Below, piece after piece: positions 42,311 through 54,500 of a stretch of DNA of 64,000 bases (positions are counted from its first letter, which is position 1; each line of letters begins with the position of its first letter). A program made the position numbers and the translations under genes. The notes beneath the pieces were generated by a model, which ran no database searches, had not been told where the DNA came from, and saw only the letters and a program-made list of their open reading frames with translations. This DNA comes from Glaciozyma antarctica PI12 (lineage: Eukaryota > Basidiomycota > Microbotryomycetes > Kriegeriales > Camptobasidiaceae): NCBI GenBank assembly GCA_002917775.1, contig KZ627161.1:1112467-1176466 (forward strand), given 5' to 3'.

Positions 42311-45153
42311 TTGGCCCGGCGACGACGCTCTCCTCCTTCCCACCACACCGTAGCTGCCGCTTCTCATCAACCCTCCGTCAAGCTGGCTGGCTCGCGAGAG
42401 ACCTGGACGCCTGAAGGCGCTCGCGAAGGCAGCATCGCGGCGGACGATGGCTCGACGATCAACAGGATCCAGCTCGCGGCGGCCCTGATTCGTGAGTGCC
42501 TGCCGCACCTGGGTGTAACGGCGAACTTACTGAGTCCCTTGCAGAGTACGACGACGAGCCAGGCGAATACCCCTCCGCGCGAGCTCTACAGAGCGCCATC
42601 CTCTCCCCGTACCGACATCTCCTCTCCCCTCCCGCCGTCTCCGCCAACCCAACCGAACCGCAGGAGAGCTATTTCAATCCTGACGTCCTATCTCCTGGAT
42701 CCTACTCGGCTCCTGGTGCCTCTCCGGGCTTCTCTCTGAGCGACACAGGGCGCACGAGCTTCAGTGCAGGTCGGGACGAACGAGCTCAGAGGAGGTACTC
42801 CCAGAGCTTGGGAGGGTCGCAGTTTGGAGTGGAGGGTGGGCACGGTGCGGAGGAAGAGGAGGAGGAGCGGTTGGCGGAGGAGTGGGGGCTGGGGGACTAC
42901 CTCTCGCAGCTGGGATCTCAGGGAGGGTCGGTCAGTGGCAGGACGAGGAGGGACAGCAGGATGTCGGCAGGGGACCTCCCTCAGATATCCCTTGATGAGC
43001 GGGATCAGGAGCAGCTGGAGGCGCGATCCCTCTCCGGCATCGAGGGGAAGCGAGCGACCGTCACGTCCTCGGGGCAGAACCCACCCCGCCCTTCTACCTC
43101 GAAGCTTCGCATTCTCGAGCGACCACAAGGACGCCCTCGAAGCCAGAGCCTCGACGCAGCGACCACTCTCGAACTCGGTACATTCGCCCCGCTCCCCACC
43201 TTCGCCACCCTGGAGACCCCCGCACTCTCTCGTCCCTCCCTCTCCTCCAACCGTCAACTCTCTGTCGCCTCTTTCTCCGGCCTTCAAATCTCCGACGAAG
43301 GCCGCTCAACCAGTCCTTACCCCTCCCCACGTCCTCCTTCCCACCTCTCCCTCGCCCCGTCTCCTCGCCCACTATCCCACTTATCCCTTGCCCCCTCCAC
43401 CGACCTCGAACAAGCTCCAAGACCACCTTCGACCACTCCTTCCGTCTTCACCTCCCGCTTCGACCCCGCGATCATGGCGCTCGCACGACAAGAGATCGAA
43501 AAGAGCCGCCCGAACTTTGCGAACAAGGACGCCGGCGCGCCGCCCAAGGTCGTCCTCATGCCCGCGCCACTGAGCGGTCGACCACCAAGTCCTCATCGAC
43601 GAGTACGGACGGAAGGGCCTGGTCCTGAGCCGGAGGAGGAGGTGGCGGAGGAGGTGGCGGAGGACGGGCAACCGGAAGCTGTGAGGAGGCCCGCAGGAGC
43701 GCTGTACGGTCGGAGCTTGCTGGATGTGATGGCGGAGCGAAAGGCGGCGACAAAATCGCGGCAGAAGCAGTACTTGCCGGGCCAGGATGGGCGGAGGTCG
43801 ATGATGGATTGGGGCAAGGCGCCGTTCCTCGGAGATGCTGCTGGAGAGGAGGGTGTTGGAGCGGATGCGGATGCTGTGGCGAGGAAGAGGACGACGATCT
43901 TTGGGCCTGACTTGGTCTATCAGCGCGATATGCAACGTCGGGTGGCGCTCGAGCAGGCCGAGGCGGAGGAGAAGGAGGAGGAGGATAGGGCGGAGCGCGA
44001 GGTTTGGGAACGGGAAAGGTTCAAGGCGGAGACGAAGCGGACGAACAAGCTGAGGCGTGCGACTGGGATGAAGTTGGAGGGAGTAGGATCGCCTGAGCGG
44101 AAAGAGCGAGGAGAAGGTGAGTGGTCGTGGTCCCTTACGATTTCGCAGATCACTAAGCATTACTCTACAGTGACTGAAACGACTCCTCGAGCTCGCAAGC
44201 ACAGCGTCGCACCGTCCCTCTCCATGCCCGCCGCACTCGACGATCAAGCGCAGCCCAGCAGCTGGTTCCCTCCTCCGTCGCTCAAAGCTCCCTCCATCTC
44301 CTCGTCTACCTCGTCCCATCACGCTCTCACACGACGCATTCCTCAACCTCCTTCGCCTTACCAGAGTTCACCCTTCCCTCGACGACCGGTACTCCTTTCC
44401 AGAGCTAGCGACGAGCAGGCATTTGCGCTACGGACTGCGGTGATGATGGGAACGATGACGCCCCAGGTGAGCTTTCGCTCTTTCTTCCTTCACGTTCAAG
44501 GTAGCTCACACGTTGACGAACAACAGGAAGCAATAGCGGAAGCGAGTCGTCTCGGACTCGGAAGCAACGCGAGCGACGACGATGAGCGACCGCTAGGCGA
44601 ACGCCTTTCCGAGAGCCTTCCCAAATCTCCTCTGCCTCCCCGCCTCCAGCTCGCTTTTCTCGATACCGAAGACCTTACCATCTCGCCGGAGCGAAAGGCC
44701 GAGATTGCGGCAGTCGGAGGTCGAGCGGACAGCAGCGACGACGACGACGTACCTCTCGGGCTTCGTCATCCTCAACCCGACGACGACGACGTCCCACTCG
44801 GTCTTCGGCACTCGAACTTGCGCAAGCCCGACTCGGACGACGACGTCCCTCTCGCATTCTCGTCGCCGCTCCTCTCGAACCCCCACCAGCAACAACAGGC
44901 GTACCTCAACGCTCAGCTACAGGCGCAACAAGCGCAGCACGCTCAGCAAGCGATGATGATGCAGTACGCTCAACAGCGGCAGCAGCTCGCGCACGAACAG
45001 CTCGCGCACGAACAGCTCGCGCTCGGCCAGGGACTCGGCCACTACGGACAGCCTGGAGTGATCGCGGAGCAGGATCTCAATTCGGAGGCAGGGTTGGGGA
45101 ACCATGCGGGGTCGGGAGGGATGGTGGAACGGTGGAGGCGGGGCGTGAGCTGA
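42311..45153 (+). CDS. Disordered protein with repeated acidic PLGLRH motifs; start unresolved
   Basis: Unrecognised. The open frame begins about 42311 and reads AADDGSTINRIQLAAALI before an intron (donor gtgagt at about 42492) into QYDDEPGEYPSARALQSAIL. Then come about 850 residues of mostly Ser/Pro-rich sequence with a few ordered-looking islands: FDPAIMALARQEIEKSRPNF, ALYGRSLLDVMAERKAATKS, and a charged helix at 43900-44070. Two more introns lie at about 44117-44171 and 44467-44526. Near the end the motif DDDDVPLGLRH occurs twice and variants SDDDERPLGE and SDDDVPLAF flank it, followed by a Gln-rich stretch. No in-frame ATG precedes 42961, so the true start may be in an upstream exon I could not place. 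Confidence 0.65.
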
Positions 45154-45371
45154 GGGAGGAGGGAGGATGGAGGACTTCTGTTTTTTTGGGGCGACTTTGG
45201 CCGGAAGGCTTTAGGTGGGAAGGATCTGCATACGTACACGTCTCTTCTTTCGTTAGATAGCAGTTGTAGGGTTAGTCAGAGCAGGCCAGCAGCGAGGTAA
45301 CGGATCCAAAATGAGACGCGCGTCGGCGTGTTCGCGACACGAGGTCTTTCTCCCCCCTCCCTTCGCTCACG

Positions 45372-46687
45372 ATGGTCCGGATCAATTGCCTGGCCGCCCT
45401 CGCCCTTTCCGCCACTTCTCTCGCTCAGTTCGCCGCTCTCCAGGACGCGGGGCAAGCGCTCGCCCGCGGCGTGCTCACCAACGTCTTGCGGTTGAACTCC
45501 TCGCAGGTGGACCGGGCGATGAACAAGGAGGTGCTGCTTGAGACGCATCCTTATTCCAGTGAGTGGGCGTGGAGCTTTGATCGGAGCCGGGGCTGACGCT
45601 GGCGAGCAGTGGATCTGACGGATGACAACTGGGAGACGGTGCTCAGGACCGGGACGTACAGCCCTCTAGGCCTGCCACTGGCCAGGGATACGACTTGGGT
45701 GATCACTGTCCATGGGCCTGACCAGTGCGTACCTCTTGCGCACGAAGCTCTGATGGGAGGTAGGAGAGTCATCCCCGGTCGCAGAGTCTCTAGGATGTTC
45801 CTCGCTGCTACGGATGCTGTGGCCCTTCATAACTCGTCCGAGGCGGGAGGTACGCTTCCTGCGAACATGCGATTCGCGAGGATCGACTATGCGAAGGAGA
45901 CGGTCCTGCCTACACTGCTTTGGGTTTGGAAGTATGCTGCGTTCGTGCACTCTTTCGCTTTCGTACGCTGACCCTCGCATTTCTAGGTCGCCAACTATCG
46001 CCATCGTTAAGAACGATATGACGGAGCTGCGATTCCTCAAGGTCGGGCACGTAGCTCCCTTCCACCTGCCCATGGCCGACCTACTCGCGAACCGCGAGCG
46101 CTGGGAAAGCATGCCGCTCTGGACGGGCGCGATGGCTCCTGGCGGACGGTTGTGAGTTATTAAACATCTTCTCCTCAGATGGGTCGAGCTGAACGAGGCC
46201 CTATCGCAGCTCTCCCTACCTACCTGGAATCGCGAATGCGGCTGCGACGTACCACAAGTACATGTCCAAGATTCCTTCATTCGTTCTCCTTATGGTCTCA
46301 GGCTTCCTGATGAACATCATCATCGGTTTCGTGAGTCCGCTCCGTCTACTGCTCGCCTTTCGTCGCGCTCTCGCCATCGAACCCTCGCTCGCGTCGGATC
46401 AACTGCTAAATCTACTCGCGCAGTTCCACACACGGAAGCACCGAAACCGAAAGCCAAGCTCGTAATTTCTCGCGATGCGCAGCGTGCAGCCACCAAGGCC
46501 ATGTACGCATGTCCTCGTCGTTCTGGAATGTGGAGCTGACTCGCTTCGCAGGTGGGCGTCGGAGGAGAAAGAAGCTGCCGTGGCGTCAGAAGCTGGGAAA
46601 GATGGAGTACACGCTTCTTCGACTGTGATACCGTCAAAGGAGGGCTCGAGTGCGTTGAAGAAGAGCGAAGGGAAGCAGCGCAAGTGA
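45372..46687 (+). CDS. Secretory-pathway membrane protein, possibly thioredoxin-like fold
   Basis: Start at 45372 with a cleavable signal (MVRINCLAALALSATSLAQF). A lumenal domain follows: DLTDDNWETVLRTGTYSPLG, DTTWVITVHGPDQ, MRFARIDYAKETVLPTLLWV, SPTIAIVKNDMTELRFLKVG. These are arranged like the start of a thioredoxin-type domain with no CxxC seen. A transmembrane helix (IPSFVLLMVSGFLMNIIIGF) precedes a short charged tail. The 3' splicing is ambiguous. The canonical donor gtgagt gives an early stop at 46465 (RKHRNRKPSS). A weaker donor gtttcg gives APKPKAKLVISRDAQRAATK and a longer Lys/Glu tail to 46687. Function not assigned. Confidence 0.6.
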
Positions 46688-47036
46688 GGAGAATATGAGT
46701 TTTTATGGCGGGTTCGCCCGTGTTCTCCTCCTCGCTTCTCCTGTGACTGGTCCCTTCCATTCTTCCGTACACAAAACGCGTTTCCCTGCGGTATCGAGCT
46801 CAGTAAAACGAAGGAAAAACCCTTTCACAAGGGAGCCGTCGCGAGCGTGCCTAGTTCGGAACTTCGGCCTTGCACCTCTTTCCTCCCCTCTTCCGCTCCC
46901 TCCAGAGGCTTTGCGCCCAGCTCAACCAGCCTAGCCTCAGCTCCAGCAAGTACACCTCAGCACCTTCAGCGGCGTTGGCAGGTCGACTCGGTCCCAACCT
47001 TCTCGAATCCCCAATCCTCCCCCTCCGAGAGCGACG
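46688..47036. other. Intergenic stretch upstream of lipin gene
   Basis: About 350 bp with 3' flank of the membrane-protein gene and promoter/leader of the phosphatidate phosphatase. No repeat or clear site was found. Confidence 0.4.
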
Positions 47037-50000
47037 ATGCAGTGGGTAGCCAAGGCGAGTGCCTGCCCTTCCCAGTAGTTCCTCCCCGTCCGCTAACAAG
47101 GCCCTCTGTACCCCAGGCCGTGCAGTACTACAAGGACATCAACCCAGCCACTCTCACCGGCGCGATTGATGTCATCGTCGTCGAGCGCCCAACCGAGGAT
47201 GGAGACGTCGAGCTCGCCTGCTCTCCCTTCCACGTACGCTTTGGCAAGCTCAGCGTGCTCCGACCAATCGACAAGAAGGTACGCGTCTCCCTCCGTGCCA
47301 TGCGCACCCCCCAACGGAGTCCCCGGGCACTGACTCCCCGAGCTGTGTAGGTCCGGATCACGGTCAACGACGAGAAGATCCCGTTCTACATGAAGGTCGG
47401 CGAGACGGGAGAAGCGTTCTTTGTATTCGAGACGGACGCGGACGTCCCCGAGGACCTGCAGACGTCGCCGCTCACTGGGCCTGTCAGTGACGATGAGATC
47501 CAGCCCGAGGTGGAAGGGGAGAGCCCGCCAGGAGTGAGATTGGCTGTACGGAAGGGCAAGAAGGAGGAGCTGATGGTGTGTGCGCTTGCAGGAGCCGGAA
47601 TTCCTTGACCTGGGCGCTCCTCAGACGGCGGAACGAGATGATGGGGTAGGCGAAGCGGAGGACGGTGAGCTCCCCAACTAGCTTGTGGTGAGACGAGCAT
47701 TGCTGACGAGCATCATGAACGACTCTAGATGGCAGCCCAGTCTCCTCAGGCGAGTGGCTATCCTACCTCTACGCGATACGCCTCGATGGACCAAACTCGC
47801 CTCAACTCCCCAGCCCACACTCTCCGCACCCTTTCTCCCCTCACTCCCTACGTCTCCGAGAACGACAATCCGACCTCCTCTACCGAATCTACCGCAGAGG
47901 AGGAGGACGCAGTTCCGGTATCGCCAACACGCAAGTCTGGTACGTTCGTCCCCGCCGCCGCCCTGAGTCTCTTGGAGAGGACGGCAGGACTGGGAACAGC
48001 AGCATTGGCATCCGTGTCGGGACTCGGAGATCACAAGCTGGCGGAGCTGGTGAAGAAGGAGGGTCGAGGAGAGGCGGAGGAGGGACCGGACGAGGAGCTC
48101 GAGGGCGAGGCTTCGCAGGAGCTTGGAGAGCTTGAGAAGGGAATGAGGGAAGACCTCGAGGGGCTTAAGCTGGACAAGGGGACGGAGGAAAAGGCGTCCA
48201 ACTTTGTGGGAGACGACGTGCGGGTCGCAGCGAGGGAGAAGGACGCGGACGTGCGCAACATCTTGGGAGGTCCGGGTGGACTGGGACGAGCGAGGGGTGC
48301 GGATGGCGAACTGGCCGGGAGCTTCTCGCTTGCTCCTTCTCCGACTGGCGTCCACGCCCTTGCTGAGCTGGACTACTTTGCGAGCGTCGGCGAGGAGATC
48401 GGACATGCGCCGGAGAAGTCTGGAGGTGCGTTCGTTTTCGCTTTGATGGACCTGATGGGGGTAGCTGAGCGAGTATCTTTCACAGACCTCATGCTCGACA
48501 TGTCGGGCTACAAGATCGAGGCGGACGACGCCGAGGACAAGCTCGCTGGAGTCTGCCAGGGAGAGCTCATTTCAGGAGCGCAGACCGAGATCAACGGCCC
48601 TATCGACGAGCGTGAGCGTCTCCAGTGCCCCTCGCTCGCGCTAAATGCTGAAGACGAACGTTAAACGCAGGTGCCGAAGCCGAGATGGTCGCCTTCACGC
48701 AAGGTCTCCTTCAGAGCGTCGACCCCAAGACTCTTCGCGGCTTCTTCGACCCATCCGACTCCGAAGCCGACTCATCTCGCGCTACCTCCCCTCTTCCTAC
48801 TCCCACCATCGACGACAAGGACGACCTCAAGTTCCCCAATCAGCGACCCGGCTCTCTAGCCAGCTCGACCCGCCCTCTCTCCATCAGCTCGCTTCAAACG
48901 CTTCACGCCGAAGCAGAGCTAGAATCGTCGCCGCAGGATGGAGTCTACAATGCCTCGCCGAACCAGTTCTCGCTACGCGTCGGCTCTCGAATCCACGTCT
49001 TTGAGCTCAGCTTGTGCGCTGGGGGTGATTTTGGTCACAACAGGGTGCGCAGCTCGTTCTCGCAGGAGACGCGCTTTCCACTAATCTACGTCTGTATGCA
49101 GACTCGCGACGATCAGACGTTCGCCGAGCAGCAAATCTCCTTCAGCCAGTTCATGGAGCAGGAGGATATCACTAGTCATTCGAACCTCGTCGTCAAGTAC
49201 GGCGACCGCTACCTCACCTGGGACAACGCTTCCCCTGTCCTCGCCTCTCTCGCCATCTACCGCAAGTCGCTCGTCGATCACCCAGAGCACCACCGTCAAG
49301 TCGGCCAGCTCGAAGTGGACTCGAAGCGAGCGAGTCGAGGCTGGGGACTCTGGTGGGGCAGGAAGGGCGCTGCCGGGTCGACAGTTTCGCTTCCAGCGCA
49401 GGAGACGAGCCCTCCGACTTCGCCGCCGATTTCGCAGCCTTCTTCCCCGCGCTCGCTGCCGCTCCCGTCGTCTCCAGATCCCTTTTTCGCCGTTACCTGT
49501 GAGTCTTCCCTGGCGTGGTTTGCGTACGTAGCTCATCTCTCGCTTGCAGACGCCTGCTGCTGTGGAGCAACCCGACAACCGCCACTACGCCAAGACCCTT
49601 CGACTCACGTCGGATCAGCTTGTGAGCTTCGACGTGGCCTCAGCGAGTGCCAATGCTGACCTCGCTTCTCCTGCTCAGAAACTGCTCGGTCTCAAGAAAG
49701 GCATGAACGTGATCTCCTTCTCGGTTCGCTCGTCGTATTCAGGCTTCGCGACCTGCACGTCGAGGATCTTCCTGTGGGAGTCGGACTTCCAGGTCGTCAT
49801 CTCCGACATTGACGGCACCATCACCAAGTCAGTTCTCCCGTTCCTCAACTGGGGTCGTCGACTAACGCTCGTCGTCGCAGATCGGACGCTCTCGGCCACG
49901 TCTTCACGATGATCGGGCGCGACTGGACGCACTTGGGAGTCGCGAAGCTCTACACCGACATTGCGAGGAACGGCTACAAGATGATGTACCTCACCTCTCG

Positions 50001-51125
50001 AGCGATTGGGCAGGCCGATACGACGCGCGAGTACCTCAAGGGCATCAAGCAGAACGGCTTCCAGCTCCCCGAGGGTCCTGTGATCATGAGTCCTGATCGT
50101 TTGATGACCTCGCTCCATCGGTTCGTCCTTCGATCATCAGCTCCAGCTTAACGTACTGACTCGTGAGCGCTCTCAGCGAGGTGGTTCTGAGGAAGCCCGA
50201 GGTCTTCAAGATGGCCTGCTTGCGAGATATCAAGCGGCTGTTCGGCGACGTCTCGCCATTCTACGCTGGATTCGGCAACAGGATCACCGACGCTCTCTCG
50301 TACCGGACCGTCGACATTCCCTCGTCCAGGATCTTCACCATCGACACGAACGGCGAAGTCAAGATGGAGCTTCTGGAGCTCGCAGGCTACAAGTCTTCGT
50401 GCGTTTCATGCTTTCTGGCGCCGATTGAGCTTTGCTGACTCTGGCACGTTCTCGCAGCTACATCTACATGACCGACCTCGTTGATCAACAGTTCCCTCCG
50501 GTCAACCGAAAGACCGTCCCCGCCTTCACCGACTTCAACTTTTGGCGTCCTCCAGTCACCCACTTTGACCTCCCCGACCTCTCCCCTCCCTCACCTGCCC
50601 TCTCCGCCCGCTCCGACAGCAGTCGACTCGGCTTCCCCCGCCTCGGCAGCATCGCCAGCAGTCTCTCTCGACGGTCCTCGCGAGCGACGCTGGTCGAGGC
50701 GCCAGCGGGTCGAGGAGGACGAGGAGCGACGTCGAGCAGCCCGCTCTTGCAGGCGACGCTCGTCGAGGAACCTTACGGTGTGGACGAGTACGATGAGCGG
50801 AGCGAGAGCGAGTCGATGCCGGGGAGTCTGCCGAACGACAGCGATTTCGAGCGGCTGCGAGCGGCTGCTCTGCGGAATGTGTACAGGCCTTCCGAGGCCG
50901 ATGCGTACAAAAAGAAGGTTCGGGATGGAGAAGAGGATGAGGACGAGGACGAGGATGACGAGGAGGAGGAGGAGGAGGAGGAGGAGGAGGAGGGAGGGGA
51001 CGATTATGGGCGGGACGACGAGTTTGGGGAGGAGCTTGACTTTTCGAGCGTGCCTGTGAGTTCGAGCTTTTGAGCAGGTGGTGGATGAAAGCTGACGCTC
51101 TTCGGTGGCTTCGCAGTACCTTTGA
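47037..51125 (+). CDS. PAH1: Lipin family Mg2+-dependent phosphatidate phosphatase
   Basis: The enzyme makes diacylglycerol from phosphatidate at the ER/nuclear membrane and controls lipid storage. Start at 47037 (MQWVAK); a GC-AG intron (47055-47116) joins it to AVQYYKDINPATLTGAIDVI, the lipin N-terminal domain, with FHVRFGKLSVLRP. A long acidic linker follows (LRGFFDPSDSEADSSRATSP). The catalytic HAD domain shows VVISDIDGTITKSDALGHVF (DxDGT nucleophile motif, intron within), RDWTHLGVAKLYTDIARNGY, YLTSRAIGQADTTREYLKGI, RKPEVFKMACLRDIKRLFG, GFGNRITDALSYRTVDIP and IFTIDTNGEVKMELL. The C-terminus is Ser-rich then a long Glu run (50957-50996). The last exon may be only a few codons (stop at 51125), or the frame may end at 51073 if the intron is kept. 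About twelve introns. Confidence 0.92.
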
Positions 51126-51560
51126 TGATGGGGACTGGACTCCCTCGCGCGTTAGACGTTTGCCGTGACCTTTGTTGTAACGAGCCTTAGCATTCACGTT
51201 CCGTTACTCTCAGCACTTTCCTTCTTGCACGACACTTCTGGCATCGCACCCTCACCGTCTCGTTTTGGATGCGAGAGGTTGATGTTGATCAACGCGCCCC
51301 GACGCGATAGGCAATTCTTCGCGTCTATATTTTACAAACCCCCTTGGGAGTTCGAAGGAAAATAGTCCGATTGCCTCTTGCCCTCCGCCACACCGCTCCC
51401 ACCTCGCAGGAGACCGTTCGAGAGCTCTCTTCCACTCAGTTCGACCACAGTAACAGCAGTCGACTCTCCTCTCCCCTGTCTGAAGTCCCAATAACCTCTC
51501 GCTCAAGTCGCGTCAAGCTCAGCTCACAACCTAATCCGCACGTCCCCCCGCCTCGCAAGG
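51126..51560. other. Intergenic stretch upstream of SNF2-RING gene
   Basis: About 435 bp containing the 3' flank of the lipin gene and the promoter of the SNF2-RING gene. No gene or strong motif was seen. Confidence 0.45.
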
Positions 51561-54500
51561 ATGGACGACCTCGAGAGGATCCTTCAAGAATCTACTTCTG
51601 AGAAAGGGGTGAGTGGCATTACTTGCTGGAGGGAGGAGGTGAGGGAGCGGCCAAGCTAACTCGCGTCTCAGATACAAGCACCCGTGACTCTCCGCGCCGA
51701 GCTCGCGGCTCACCTACGCACCTTCCCTCACGATACCAAGTTCGAGGTCAACGTGGGAGATGGAGATGGATACGGGTGAGTCCGATCCTGAGCCGGGGAG
51801 AGCGAGAGCGAGGGACCTGACCAGGCGCGTTGCCAATCCCAGTGCCGCGACGTGTATGGAGGAGAGCTGCTACTGCGACATCGCTCTCGGACCGAACAGC
51901 TCTCCAGACGGAGGAGCATCCCAAGGTTTCGGCACGCTCAAGGCATACGGGGTGCGTGTTTTGGACGTTGGCTTGGGAGGGAGTGGCAGCTGATTTGCGT
52001 TCGACGCACAGGACCACACCATCGCGTCTACTGCCCACCGTGCTGAGCGCGACACGCGTGTCTCCAAGCTGGTGCGTTGCTGTGCGGCTCTTCCTCCCCG
52101 TTGCATTTGCTGATCTTCCCACTCTACAGATCAAGAAGGACCCAGCACCCGTGCGTCCCCAACGACGCTCCGAGCTCCTTTCTGCCCGTTACTCATACCG
52201 CTGCGCAGGTTCCCGCCAAGGCGGTCGTTACTCCCTCCATCGACAGGAAGCCTAGCCGACTCGAGATTCTCGCCGCCGCCGAGCAGCGCAACAGCAAGAC
52301 CGGTTCTCCCATCGCAAGCGGCTCGGGCTCGTCGGTCGATCGCAAACCCATCATCCCCCGCGACGACGTCAAGCCAGTCATCCGCGATCCCATCGTCGAC
52401 CGCAAGCCCGCCATCGACCGCAAGCCCGTTTTCGGCAAGAAGGTCGCCCCGCCGCTCAAGCGCAGCTCGAGCTCTGGAAGCCTCCCCGAGGACGCCCGCG
52501 AGATCAACAAGAAGCCCAAGATTGGCGATGGCGTACTCGGCGATGGCGCGAACCAGGGGAATGCAGGAGCTGGGAACCCTCAACAGTACGCTGAGCTCAT
52601 CAAGAAGGTTCGCGATCAGGAAGCGCAGTGGAATACCTACCTCAGCGCGCTTCGCGCTCTCCCCGAGGCGAGCAAGGACGAGGTCTACTACGGTATGTTG
52701 GTTTCGCGCGAGCCGACGATACCGTCCCTGACCCTCTTCGTTCGCACACAGCCAAGATCGACCAAGGAAACGTCGCACTCATGTCGCTCGCGAAGCAGAA
52801 GAAGGATATGCACGACCGCTTCGGACCTCCTCCTGCCCCCGTCGAAGACGCCTACGCCAAGTACCTCGCGGGCATGCAGAGGGCACAGCAGGCGGTCGCG
52901 GCGGCTGGGCCGTCAGGCGGCGCTGCGGGAGCGATGATGGACCACTTCGAGAGGAACGGTATCCCTGGGCAGATGGACTACGACGACGACGGAGTGCCTC
53001 ACATTCCTTCTACCGAAGAGTTCGTTTTCGTCGCTCACTCCGCAAGCTCGCCGATCACCGATTTTGTCGTCGCAGATTCGACGAGTTCCTCAAGCTCGCT
53101 GCCGAAGGATCCGAATTCGAGGGTATGTCCTTTCGTCTACTGAGAAATCAATCGACTGACGCTCTTCCTCGAACGCAGGAAACAAGACTGTCGTTGCCGC
53201 TGCCGAAGCGCTCGGGCTCAGCTCGCAGCACGACCTCATTCCGGGAATGTCCATCCCGCTGATGCCCCACCAGCTGATCGGGGTATCCTGGATGGCAGAG
53301 TACGTTCACGCTTCTCGCTGCTTCGCACTGTAGAAGCTCGACTGACGCTGGATCTCGTTGCAGGCAGGAGGACAGCAAGAACTACGGTCCGTTCTCGCTT
53401 GGTGCTGGCGGCTTAGCTGCTCGCTGACGCTTCGCATTCGCAGGTGGAGTACTCGCTGACGAGATGGGTCTCGGCAAGACGGTCCAGACGATCGGTGAGT
53501 TTGCGTCGTGGCGTTGACGAGGGAGGGAGCTGACGGTCGTTCGCAGCGATCATGTGCAAGAACGGCTCCAAGGACCCAGCGGAACGCACCAACCTCATCG
53601 TCGCTGTTCGTCGCTCGCCCCCATCGTCTTTATGCCGGCAACCTGACGCCTCATTTCTCGCAGCCTCTCGCTCTGCTCGCGCAGTGGAAGGACGAAATCG
53701 AGACCAAGACTGTGGGCAAGCAGTTCAGCGTCCTGATTCATCACGGCCCGACCAAGGTCAAGACGAAGAAGGAACTGGCGTGCTACGACGTCGTGCGTTG
53801 GGTCTCCTTCAACCTCTAGCGGAAGCTTTGCTGACCTCGCTCCTCAGGTACTTACGACCTACCACACGCTTGCTGGAGAGTGGTACGTTCTTCTCCGCGA
53901 GTCGTTGATCTCGAGCTCGAACTAATCGCGTGCGACGCAGGCCGGACGAGGAGAAGTCTATCAAGGACGCCAAGAAGGGGAGGAAGGAGGGCGAGGACTG
54001 GGACGACTTTGTCGTCGTCAAGAACGCTGGGCCGTTGTTCAAGCTTGGATTCTTCCGCGTCATCCTCGACGAAGCTCGTGAGTCCGCCGTTCGTCTTTCG
54101 AACTCTGAGTGTCGCTCTGACGCATCTCGTCGTCGCAGAGAACATTAGGAACAAGTCGACCAAGATCTCTCGCGCCGTCGCTCAGCTCGACAGTCTGTAC
54201 CGCTGGGCGCTCACTGGAACGCCCATCACGAACCAGCTCGGTGATGGTAAGTCGTCGTCGTCGTCGCAGCGTAGTCGAAGCTCACTCCGCCTTCGCAGTC
54301 TTCCCTCTCCTACGCTTCCTCCAGATCAAGCCGTTCTACGCCTGGGCCGATTTCAGGAACCACGTCGTCGTGCACGAGAAGAGGCGTCCTGATCTTGCCG
54401 GACGCAAGACGCAGGCGATCCTTCGCACCTGCCTCCTTCGTCGCAAGAAGGATTCGAAGCTCGACGGCAAGGAGCTCATCACTCTGTCCGTGCCTCCTCG

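Noticed and set aside
43381-44346. 321-codon minus-strand frame in the PLGLRH protein gene
   Set aside because: No recognisable domain and opposite to a spliced, motif-bearing sense frame.
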